In this document: positions 33,068 through 43,336 of the stretch, in pieces
Layout of the letters: every line of letters starts with the position of its first letter
Position numbering within the stretch: position 1 is the first letter of the stretch
From: Rebecca billardiae RCC1528
Lineage: Eukaryota > Haptophyta
Length of the DNA: 64,000 nt
Assembly (NCBI GenBank): GCA_965240325.2
Contig: OZ251253.1
Location: forward strand, 372,001-436,000
Direction of reading: 5' to 3'
Translations under genes and position numbers: made by a program
The notes under the pieces: generated by a model
What the model was told of the DNA's origin: nothing
Seen by the model: the letters and a program-made list of their open reading frames with translations, nothing else
Databases searched by the model: none

Positions 33068-34181
33068 ATGGCGCCCAAGGAGGCCCCGCTCGAGTGGGCG
33101 CCGTTCGTCCCGGCGGAGACGGCGGTGCTGCGCCGATGCCGCGCGGAGCTCGGCGAGGATCTGCTCGGGCTACCCGATGATCTCGTCACCATGCTCGTCC
33201 GAGGTGCGCCGCGCGCCGCCGCGCACCACCACCCCTGCGCCGCGCGGCCGCGCGCGCGAGCGCCGACCGCGCGCCTCGCGCGCCGCCGCCGCACGGCGCG
33301 CGCAGGGTACATGACGGAGAAGGACCCGGTGGCGAAGAGCATAGAGCACATGCGCGAGACCGCCGAGTGGCGCGCCTCCCACGCCATCGACAAGGCGCTC
33401 CTCCCGCACAACGTGCCCGCCGAGCGCGAGGCATTCGAGACGATGTGGCGCTCAGCCATCATCGGCGAGGACGGCGACGGCCACCAGGTGCTGTACGAGA
33501 GCGTGGGGAAGGTGCCGCCGCGCGAGTTCGGCGCCAAGTTCGCCGGCGACCCCGCCAAGGAGGAGCTCTTCCTCGCGCACTGCGCGTACAACAAGGAGCT
33601 GCTGCGGCAGCGCAACGTGCAGCGCTCGGCACAGTTGACGAAACGGCTGTATAAGATGCTCGTCGTCCTCGACCTGCAGGGGCTGGGCGCGGCGCACCTC
33701 TCGTCGCAGTTCATGACGCTGCTCAAGACGTACATCTCGCGCTTCTCCAACATCTACCCCGAGTCGTTGTACAAGCTGTACATCATCCACGCCCCGTGGC
33801 TCTTCTCTGGTACCTACACGATGATCTCGCCGCTCATCCACCCGGTCACGCGGGCCAAGATCCACGTCTTGACCAACCCCAAGTACGCGATGGAGGACTT
33901 CGGGAAGATGGGCGTGAAGCTGAGCTACTCGCTCGAGGAGGTGCGTGGCGCCGCCGCCCCTCCCGTCCGCGCGCGGGGTGTGCGTGTGCGCGTGCGTGTG
34001 CGTGTGCCGTGTGCGTGCGCGCCGCCAGCCGCGCCGGCCGCCGACCATCCGCCACCGACCGCCGACCGCGCGCGCGCAGGCGTACGCAAAAGCGCCGCCG
34101 CTGCGCTCGCTGGCCGCCGAGTTGGAGCCGCTGCCGCCGCCATTCAACCCGCCGGGCGAGGACCGCGCACGAGCCAAGTAG
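33068..34181 (+). CDS. SEC14/CRAL-TRIO lipid-binding protein
   Basis: Three exons: 33068-33203, 33306-33940 and 34080-34181, 290 residues, phases 1 and 0. The first intron (102 nt) is a multiple of three without stops, so its retention would keep the frame. The N-terminal helical CRAL-TRIO-N part continues into exon 2 (SIEHMRETAEWRASHAIDKAL). The lipid-binding fold follows: HQVLYESVGKVPPREFG, LYKMLVVLDLQGLGAAHLSS, FMTLLKTYISRFSNIYPESL, KLYIIHAPWLFSGTYTMISP, HVLTNPKYAMEDFGKMGVKL. Family members bind or exchange phosphoinositides and other lipids at Golgi/endosomal membranes. The C-terminus is short and Pro-rich; no GOLD domain. Divergent from RRP12. Confidence 0.88.
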
Positions 34182-34715
34182 GTCTGTGCCGCACCTGGCG
34201 GCGGGGGCACCGGGGGGCGCGTTGCTCAGGCTGCCGGCGCTGTCGGCGCCCGCCCCACCTAGTACCTACCTACTCACCTACTGGCTGAGCACTGGCTGCG
34301 TGCCCTCTGCACGCGCCCGCAGCACGTCGCGCGGCCAACTCCAGACACACTCGTGCGGCGGCCCGTGGGCGCTGGGCTGAGTAGGCTGGGTGGCGTGCCG
34401 CAGGCAGCGGTGCGGTGAGCGGGCTGCTTGCTGCCGACCGGGCGAGTGCGACTGTGAGCGACGAGCTGGTGAGCAGCAGTGAGCTGCGCACCCGGCGTTG
34501 GCCGCGCACGGACAGTCGTGCAATAGCTGCGTCTCAAAAAGATGAGCGCGCGGTTCCGCCATGGCTGCGGTCTTTTATTTTACCGCGCGTAGCGCGCCGG
34601 CGCCGCGCACACGTCCGCACAGCCAGCGGCCACCGCGGCTGCCATCAACGCCACACGGCCCTCCAAGCGTGTGGCCGCCCGGGCGGACGACGCCAGCGGG
34701 CACCGCGCGCGGGCG
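34182..34715. other. Spacer between SEC14-like and PLAC8 genes
   Basis: 534 bp between tandem genes, holding the 3' end of one and the promoter of the next. A less GC-rich patch lies at about 34540-34585. No gene seen. Confidence 0.4.
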
Positions 34716-36275
34716 ATGGCGACGCACCAGCAAGTGCTCGACGTGCCGCCCGAGCCGTCCGCCGGCGCCGGCGGCGGGGCGGCGCCCCCCGCCGAGCCGG
34801 AGAAGGGCTGGTCCTCCGGCGTCTTCGCCTGCGCCTCGGACGCGGACGCGTGCTGCCTGGCCTTTTGGTGTCCGTGCATCCAGTTTGGGCAGAACCAGGA
34901 GCGCGCGTTCCGCTCGCAGCACCGCGCGTGCTGCAAGTGGACGTGGGCGTGGTGCGCGCCCTTCCTCGCGTGCTACATCTTCCTCACCTTCGCCAAAGTG
35001 CTCGTCTCGCACCAAGTGCGCCGCGCCGAGCGCGCGCGCCGAGCGCGAGCGCACACCCGTCCGGCCGCGCCGCGCGACATCGCGTGCGCGCGCGGTGTGC
35101 GCGGGGCTCCCCGGCAGCGTGCGCGCTCACGCGCCGCGCTCCCCGCGCACGTGCCCCAGGTGTGCGGCGTGCTCGAGTGCCCCGAGGCCGTCGAGCGCGC
35201 CCTCGTCCACGAGCGCCACCACCGCGCGTTGCTGGACGCCGCGGCCGACGCGGAGGCGGAGGCGGGCGCGGCGTCGCCCCTGCGCGCGCTGCTGCGCGGC
35301 GCGGGCGACGAGGGTGGGGCGTGGGGCGTGCGCGTGCCCGAGCCGCCGTGGGGCCCCCGCGCTCTCAAGGAGCTGCCCGAGGGCAGCAGCACCACGGCCA
35401 CCAACAGCAGCAGCGGCGCAACCGACCCGCCGCCGCCCGAGCCCGCCGCCGGGCCTTATGCCTCACTCAGCACGCAGCAGCTGCTCGACCTGTGCAAGGA
35501 GGAGTGCGAGCTGCGAGCGCCGGTGCGCGCGGCGCAGCGCGGCGCGCGCGCGTGAGCCCGCGCGCGGGGTGGCTGCGGCTGGGCGGCCGCCGGGTTAGCG
35601 GCGCGTCCCCGGCGCCCGCGGGGCGGCGTGGGCACGCGGTCCACCCGCGCTGCACTGAACAACCCTAACCCTAACCCTCACCGCGCCCCGCACGGACCCG
35701 CCGCGTGTGCCGCCCCGGCCGTGCTCCTCCCTGGCTGGATGCACCCCGCCCTGCCCACGACGCTGCGTGTGCTGCATGTGCGCAACATACGCGTGACGCA
35801 CCCTGCGCGCGTGCTACTTTTTTCCCCTTTCGTCGTTTTTTTTTGGGGGGGGTGAATTCGCCAGGGCTGGTACGGCCTCTTCGCGCTCGTCGGCTGGTGC
35901 GCCTCGCTCACAGCCGTCGCCTCGCTCGCCGGCCGGCGGCGCTCGATGCTGCGGCAGCAGTACCGGATCAAGGGCAGCCTCGACACCGACATGATGTGCC
36001 ACTGCTGCTGCGGCTGCTGCGCGCTCGCCCAGGAGGCGCGACAGATCGCGGACGAGGAGCTCACCGCAGGCGCAGGCGCGGGCGGCGCGCACGCGGCCGC
36101 GCCGCTGCACGCCGCCGTCCTCGCCCAGGGCTCCGCGCCGTACGCCGGCGGCGGTTACGCCGGCGGTTACGCGGCCGAGGGCATGGCGCCGTCGTGCGCC
36201 GGCGGCGCCACGGCGTCGGCCAACGGGCTCGCGCAGCCGCTGGCCCAGCCAGTGTACGGCGGTCGCGTCGAGTAG
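34716..36275 (+). CDS. PLAC8 family cysteine-rich membrane protein with an insertion
   Basis: Three exons: 34716-35015, 35160-35522 and 35865-36275, all phase 0, 357 residues. Exon 1 holds the first PLAC8 half: KGWSSGVFACASDADACCLA, FWCPCIQFGQN, and CCKWTWAWCAPFLACYIFLT as a likely membrane segment. Exon 3 holds the second half: GWYGLFALVGWCASLTAVAS, RRRSMLRQQYRIKGSL, then DMMCHCCCGCCALAQEARQI. PLAC8 proteins act in cell-size control, metal transport or membrane channels in plants and animals; the role here is unknown. Exon 2 inserts ~121 hydrophilic residues between the two halves. The second intron (342 nt) contains CCCTAACCCTAACCC and a T-rich acceptor tract. Confidence 0.85.
35663..35683. 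repeat. Telomere-like CCCTAA repeat in PLAC8 intron 2
   Basis: CCCTAACCCTAACCCTCAC on the sense strand of the gene, about 180 nt upstream of the acceptor. Confidence 0.85.
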
Positions 36276-36974
36276 TTCTCGGTCAAGTAGCCTGCAGCAC
36301 GGCCGCAGCAGCAGCACGCGCGGCAGCGCCGGCGGCAGCAGCCGCGGCGCGCACGCGCGTGCGGTGCGCAGCAGCCACGCGCGTGCGCGGCAGGCGCAGG
36401 GCGATGACGACGGCACCGGGGGTGGCGGCAGGCGGTGGCCGCACACACCAGCGGGTGAGCCGTACGTCAGGCTCCGGCGCACCGCTGCCACATGTGCGGC
36501 AGCCGCCATGGCCCGCCGCCACCGCGGCGCTGCCGACGCCGCCGCGCCGCACGCTCGCACTCGTCGGACAGACAGCGGTGCGAGTGGCGGGGTGGCCATC
36601 GTCAGCCAGTGGCAGGCCGCCGCCGCCATATCAGGGGCTCATATCAGCCGGCAGACAGTGCGCGCGCACTCATCAAGTGGACAAGTGACGACGATATATA
36701 TGGCGTACGCGCCTCCGCCACTGACTATATACGACGGATGGTGATGACGATGACGACTGCTGCGCCTGCATGCTGATGTGCGGCGCGCGCGCCATATCGT
36801 CGTCAGCAGCATCTGATGCTGATGATGATGATATATATATATCTGCTGTACATATCGATCACCGCCGCCAGTCAGAGCGCAGTGATTCTGCTGTAGTATG
36901 GAGCAGGTCGTCACTCCCCTGGCGGCTCGTTATAAATCATCCGCGACGAGTCGTAGCGGCAGGGCGGCTGCGCG
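36276..36974. other. Convergent spacer, no gene recognised
   Basis: 699 bp between the PLAC8 stop and the membrane-protein stop. It is GC-rich to about 36640, then mixed with GATGAT and TATATA simple sequence. It should contain both 3' UTRs. Confidence 0.45.
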
Positions 36975-38666
36975 TCATGACAATGACGACTGCGGCGGAT
37001 TGGCGGCGGCGACGGAGTCAGTCGCGGACGAGCTCCACTGCTGCTGCTGCTGCAGCTGCTGGCTCTCAGCCGCAATGCCTGCCGCTGCGGCGTGCGCCGC
37101 CAGGGCGCGCGCGCGCGCCGGGCTGCGCGTCTCCTCGAAGTTGACGCCGGACGCGGCGATCATCATCTTCGTCTCCTGCTTCCTGCGCCGCTGCTCCGCC
37201 TCGCCCACCGTCGGGTTTACCCAGCGCCCCATGTACATTGTGGCGAGCGTGATCCGCCGCATGATCCAGCCGCATGCGATGCAGGCCAGCAGCCCGATGT
37301 GCATGCCGTACACACCCCACAGCCAGAGCGAGAGCGCCGGCGCGAAGTTGACGATGCCGAAGACCACCGCGAAAGCGGGCTCGCCCACGTAGTCGGCGAA
37401 CGTCCCTGCGGGCGCGAGCGCGCAGGGTGGCGGCGGGGCGCGCGCCGCCGCGTCAGGCTGCCGGCAGCGCGCTGGCCAGAGTCCCGGTTGACGCGCGCGG
37501 CGCGGACGGGACGGCCGCGCGGCGCCGTTGAGTGCGCATGCACAGCGTGCGCACTCGGCCCACCATGCGCCACGCACACCGCTCTGGCCTGCTTGGCGCC
37601 GGCCAGCCAGCACTGCACACAGACACCGCCACGGGGCAGACCGACGCGCGCAGCAGGTCCGAGGAGGGCGCGCGCGGCGAGTTTTCTTTTTGAATAGATC
37701 GATCAGAAAACTACAAGTACGCACCGACAAAGTTGTTGGCCGCGCGGTCGTCGAGGGGCTCGATGTACAGCAGCAGCATCGAGCTGAGCACCGTGCCGAC
37801 GAAGCACGGCACCGTCGCCGCGAGCAGGAACGCCGAGTACCACTGCGAGAGCAGAGCGTGCGTCTCAGCGAGCGGTGGTTCCACCTGTAACATCGCGACG
37901 ATGACGCTGCGGGCGCGCGCGCGCGGGGTGGTGGAGGGATGGGACGGCGCGTGGGTGGCACGCGCGCGCGTCCGAGGGTCAGGGGCGGGCGTGTCGGTGG
38001 CCGGGCTCGCGCGCGCCGCGTGGGCGTGTCCGGCTAGTACTATACTACTACTAGGAGGAGGAGTACTCACGTGAGTAGGAGGGCTGAGACGACGGCGGTG
38101 TTGGTCAGGTTGGCGCGCTCGGCCTCGCGCACGCTCACGCCCTCCGAGCGCTGCTCGAGCACGTCGGTGGAGAAGCGGGTGCGGTTGGTCTCGATCGTGA
38201 GCATCATCGCCGCGAGGTACACCGCCCCGGGCACCAGCACGCCCAGCACGCGCGTGCCGTACGACAGCGGGTCTGCGCCGCTCAGCCCTGGTACAAACTC
38301 GTGCAACATGCCGATGACGAGGGCGGGGGAGGCGAAGCCGATGCCGAAGAGGATGGCGAGGACGTTGAAGCGCCCGCTCGCCGAGGGCATGCCGAACGGC
38401 ACGTCGAGCTTCGCCGAGACCACCTGCTTGAGCTGGAGCTTCTGCCCGAGCGTCAGACCCTCCGCGTACAGACGTGCCCAGTCGGTCGCGTCGAGCGCCT
38501 CGATGGCGAAGGCGTCGGCGATCTGCTCGCGCGCGAGCAGCTCGAGCAGCGCGGGTTCCAGCCCGTCGTCGAGCGACAGCCCGCTGGCAGCGCCACCGCC
38601 GCCGCCGTTGGTAGGGGGGCGCGAGGCCACCACCTGGCTGGCCACCCGCAAGGGGGAGGCCGCCAT
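36975..38666 (-). CDS. Multipass membrane protein with SAM-like N-terminus, function unknown
   Basis: Three exons: 38666-38071 (donor GTGAGT), 37906-37725 and 37405-36975, phases 2 and 1, 402 residues. The N-terminal ~40-90 segment (LELLAREQIADAFAIEALDA, DWARLYAEGLTLGQKLQLKQ) resembles a SAM-type helical bundle. At least five hydrophobic stretches follow (VLAILFGIGFASPALVIGML, VLGVLVPGAVYLAAMMLTI, TAVVSALLLTVIVAML, AFLLAATVPCFVGTVLSSML, and FGIVNFAPALSLWLWGVYGM with LLACIACGWIM). The C-terminus is a soluble basic and Gln-rich tail (QQLQQQQQ). I do not recognise the family. The joined third membrane segment spans the exon 1/2 junction, which supports the splice model. Divergent from the oxidoreductase. 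Confidence 0.72.
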
Positions 38667-38773
38667 CGCGCCGTCTGGCCGCAAAGCCCGCAACGGCCTT
38701 CGCCCGGAGCGGCTCCTTCCGTGCAAAGAGCCGATGCAACGTGGCCCGTCCGCGCGCAGCCTCGGCGTGCAGC
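38667..38773. promoter_or_regulatory. Bidirectional promoter region, membrane protein / oxidoreductase
   Basis: Only 107 bp separate the two divergent ATGs, the shortest head-to-head gap in the window. No core motif identified. Confidence 0.5.
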
Positions 38774-40111
38774 ATGGAGCACTTTGACGTGGTCGTCGTG
38801 GGCGCGGGCATCCTGGGCGCGGCGTGCGCGGCGGAGGTGGCGCGGCGGGGCGCGCGCACGCTCATCCTCGACGGCGCCCCCCGCCTCTGCGCCGACAACG
38901 CCACGTCCGCCTCGTGGGCGTGGCTCAACGCGAACGCGAAGTCTCCGAGACATTACAAGGAGCTGAACAAGGAAGGGATGCGGCTGTGGGCCGAGATGGA
39001 GCGGAGCCCCGCGGTGGTGAGCGGCGCGGTGGTCGTGGGCGACGAATCGCCCTTCGACCCGGACTACCCCTCCGAGCGCCTCGCGCGCCCAGAGTCGTTC
39101 GACGCCGCGATCCGGATGCCGGCCGAGATTGCAATCTCGGCGCCGAGCGTGCGGCTCTACCGGCAGGAGGGGCTGATGGACCCGGTGGCGGGGGTGGCGC
39201 GGCTGGTGGGCGAGGCGGAGGCGCACGGCGCCACGCTCGCGCTCGGCGAGCCCGTCCTCCGCCTCGCGCCGCACCCGGACGGCGGCGCGCAGATCGAGAC
39301 GGCTCGGCGCGCGCTGCGCGCGTCACGCGTTCTGCTAGCGGCGGGGACGGCGACGGCGGCGCTCGCGGCGCAGCTCGGCGCGGGGCCGGCGGACGTGCCG
39401 CTGCTGCGCAAGCCGGGCGTGCTGGTCTGGACGCGCCCGCTCCCACCGGGCACCCTGCGCGCGCTGCTCGTCACGCCGCAGGTGTACATGCACCAGAGGC
39501 CATGCGGGCGGTTCGTGATCGGCGTCGGCGTCGCAACCGCGACCGCTCCCAAGCCGGCCGGCGGCGGCGGGGGCGGGGTTGGCGGCGGGGGCGATGGCGG
39601 CGGCGGCGGTGGTGGTGGTGGTGGCGGCGTGGCGGCGGGTGGTGGGGCCGGCGCGCCGCCCCCCGCGCCCCCCGCGCGCGACGCCGCCGCCGCCACCCCC
39701 GCCGCCGAGGACACCTCCTTCGAGCACTGCGCGCGCGCAATCAGCATGGCCGCCGAGTGGGTGCCGGCGCTCCGCGCCGCCGCGCCCGAGCGCGCGACGC
39801 TCGGCTTTCGGCCGTACCCGGCGGACGGGCTGCCGGTGGTGGGGTTCCTCGGCGCGCGACCGGGCGGCGTGGCGGCCGGCGTGGCGTACGTCTGCGTCGC
39901 GCACTCCGCCGTCACCCTCGCCCCCGCCCTCGCCCGCCACGTCGGCGCCGAGCTGCTCGCCGGCCGCGCCGTCGCCGAGTCCGCCCTCGCGCCGTACCGG
40001 CCGGGGCGGGCGGCGCTGGCCGTGGCGCGCGGCGCGTACGACGTGCAGATGGACGGCGTGCGCGGCGCGGCGCGGCCGGAGGCGCGCGCGGGCGCGAGCA
40101 GCAAGCTGTAG
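38774..40111 (+). CDS. FAD-dependent oxidoreductase, DAO superfamily
   Basis: Single exon, 445 residues, ATG 38774. The N-terminal Rossmann dinucleotide-binding motif is FDVVVVGAGILGAACAAEVA with G10-x-G12-x-x-G15, ending at acidic LILDGA. Later parts follow the D-amino-acid-oxidase superfamily: SASWAWLNANAKSPRHYKEL, DPVAGVARLVGEAEAHGATL, RVLLAAGTATAAL and the C-terminal FAD-contact region GFRPYPADGLPVVGFLG with VCVAHSAVTLAPALARHVG. Substrate is likely an amine or amino acid but cannot be fixed from sequence. A Gly-rich, low-complexity insertion of ~50 residues interrupts the substrate domain. It carries one copy of the window's repeated palindrome (AEIAISAPS). Confidence 0.85.
   Translation: MEHFDVVVVGAGILGAACAAEVARRGARTLILDGAPRLCADNATSASWAWLNANAKSPRHYKELNKEGMRLWAEMERSPAVVSGAVVVGDESPFDPDYPSERLARPESFDAAIRMPAEIAISAPSVRLYRQEGLMDPVAGVARLVGEAEAHGATLALGEPVLRLAPHPDGGAQIETARRALRASRVLLAAGTATAALAAQLGAGPADVPLLRKPGVLVWTRPLPPGTLRALLVTPQVYMHQRPCGRFVIGVGVATATAPKPAGGGGGGVGGGGDGGGGGGGGGGGVAAGGGAGAPPPAPPARDAAAATPAAEDTSFEHCARAISMAAEWVPALRAAAPERATLGFRPYPADGLPVVGFLGARPGGVAAGVAYVCVAHSAVTLAPALARHVGAELLAGRAVAESALAPYRPGRAALAVARGAYDVQMDGVRGAARPEARAGASSKL
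39124..39139. repeat. 16-bp palindrome CGAGATTGCAATCTCG, copy 3
   Basis: Inside the oxidoreductase, sense codons GAG ATT GCA ATC TCG (EIAIS), in the same register as in the START and RRP12 genes. Confidence 0.95.
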
Positions 40112-41436
<1,325 letters not shown>

Positions 41437-41559
41437 ATAATAAATATATACGACGTACGATACCGTACTGCATGACGAGTACGCGACGCGCGCGATTATA
41501 GCGCATATATATATATATGACCGCGTTCCGCGGTCCTTCCGTAGAACCAACGTAGTTAG

Positions 41560-42430
41560 AGGCCCGCGGTGCACCCTCCGTTGCGCCTCGTGCCGGCAGA
41601 GCGAGAGCGCGCGCCACTGCTGCGGCCCCGCCCCCCGGGCCCGTGCGCTCACTCACGGCGCTGCGCAGCCGCGCACCGAGAGGCGAGACCGAGCGCGGAG
41701 CTCGGGGTGGAACGAGGCGAGCGGCGGGTCGCGCCTGCCGCCGCGCGTGCGCGCCTGCTCCACCGCGCCACCGTGCAGCGTGCTCGCCCGCCGCCTCCTC
41801 CGCCGCGTCGGCCTCGAAGCAGCGGCGGCCAGCCAGCCGACCGAGGCTGAGCCCGTGCGTGCTCACTCACCCGGCGCGGTGGCGCCCTCGAGTCGACGGC
41901 CGTCTACTCCACAGCTGGCTGCTCGAGCTGCTGCACGGGGCGTCGCGACGAGGGCGCCGCGCGCGCCCAGCCAGCGCGTCCGTCGCCGCGTCGCGCACGG
42001 CGCAGCGCGTCGAGCTCGGCGCCGCGCTTCCGGGCCAGCTCGGCGCCCAGCGCCTGCGCGCGCACGTGCTCCGATGCACGGCCCGAGTCAGCTGGGCGCC
42101 CGGCTGCGCGACCGAACGGGAACCGGCGCGCGTTCCACGACTGTCACTGCTCCTGCTTGTCCTCACGCTGCTGCACCTCCACGCCGCCGTCGACCGAGTT
42201 GCTAAGGAGGAGCTCGCGCTCGACGTCACGAGGAGCGAGCTCGCGTGCTCGAGCTCGCCCTTCAGCCGCGCTAGCTCCGGGCGCATCCGTTGCGTGCTCG
42301 CGGCGCGCTCCTCCTCTAGCAACGAACGAGCTTACGCGTAGTGCTCCGGACTCGGCTCGCCTTTGCGTGCTCCTCCTCGAGGACGAACGCGCCCGCGCGG
42401 GCAGGGCCCGCGCCCGGGTAAAAAACCTGC
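41560..42430 (-). other. Possible decayed coiled-coil coding remnant
   Basis: On the minus strand, coiled-coil-like fragments occur in different frames: LLEEERAASTQRMRPELARL with LKGELEHAS near 42320-42230, and RAQALGAELARKRGAELDAL near 42070-42010. They are not joinable by obvious GT-AG introns, and I cannot find a start or a family. Either a pseudogene or chance codon bias in GC-rich DNA. Confidence 0.25.
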
Positions 42431-42950
42431 TGTGTTCGGCCTCGGCCCTCGGGCCGCCATCCAATACCGGGTGCCCAAGGGAGGTCCTCCCTTGGGGTGC
42501 CGTTCGTCATAGTTCAGACTCGGCCAATCGGTAATCGGATGCGACGCATCATACTCGCCGGGAGCGCAAAGGTTTACGTCGTCAGTAAAGTTGAGTACTT
42601 GACGAGACTTTTTGCCAGGAGCCCAGGACCTCCATCGCACGCGCTTGGGTCCTCGTCCTATTTGGCAACATTATGGTCGTATGAAGATTTACAACAAATC
42701 GCAGATTATTCGTTCACCCAGATATACTGACAAATGCACGTCCACAGGCTCACGTCCGTCCGTAGATACGGAATTGGAGCGGGCGCGGCTATTTCGTCAA
42801 TCGAGTCTTGCTAATGCAAAGCAATGGGCCAATGTACCCCTCGAAAAAGCGAAAACTCACCCTCCAACAGCCCTCAAAATCGTCCCCCGTCCCCTTTTCT
42901 TTGATCAAAAGATCTTTTTGACAACGTAGTGAGGGCCCCCGGCGGGGCTC
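42431..42950. other. AT-richer island of foreign-looking composition
   Basis: About 500 bp close to 50% GC in a ~70% GC neighbourhood. The left edge carries a 21-base inverted repeat with a 1-base centre, 42476-42496 (CCAAGGGAGG / CCTCCCTTGG). A plus-strand frame at 42612-42929 has no ATG near its start and reads like protein (PRPIWQHYGRMKIYNKSQII, then LERARLFRQSSLANAKQWAN), and a minus-strand frame at 42640-42440 also does (QVLNFTDDVNLCAPGEYDAS). Both cannot be genes, and I recognise neither. It may be a fragment of a mobile, viral or organellar insertion. Confidence 0.35.
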
Positions 42951-43336
42951 CACGCTACGCGTTCCGCCCTGCACCGCGGGCCATGATGCATGCGCGCTGG
43001 CTACTGAATGATCGGCGGACAGTTGCTGAGTAGGCCTGCAGGGCGCGCCACGGACCGCCTTAAGCTGGCGCCGCCTCAGCCAGTAAGTGACTGACCGCCC
43101 GCCTGCCGTATCATAAAGAGGCAGCAGGGCGCGTCAGGAAGCGCGGCCCGCGCGCGTAGGCCAGGCCGCGGCAGCGGGCCGCCTGCGCTGCGAACGTGCG
43201 GTGAAGTGCGGGGCTCCTAGTAAGCGGTGGTCACAGTCCGGACGCTCCCGGTATCTCATCCGGTATCTCATGCACCGCGCGGCGGCGTGTCGCGCGGCGG
43301 CGCGCGTGGCAGCAGGCAGCTCAGCTGAGCAGCCGA
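42951..43336. other. Spacer before the importin 3' end
   Basis: 386 bp, GC-rich, no recognisable gene; presumably includes the importin 3' UTR. Confidence 0.4.

Noticed and set aside
30285-33753. Long ORFs overlapping RRP12 in other frames on both strands
   Set aside because: Only the frame joined by six phase-consistent introns matches RRP12 segments; the others are low-complexity shadows.
41569-42341. Plus-strand ORFs of 93-232 codons
   Set aside because: Composition-driven Arg/Ala/Ser-rich frames with no domain and no splice pattern; the minus strand looks slightly more protein-like but is also unproven.
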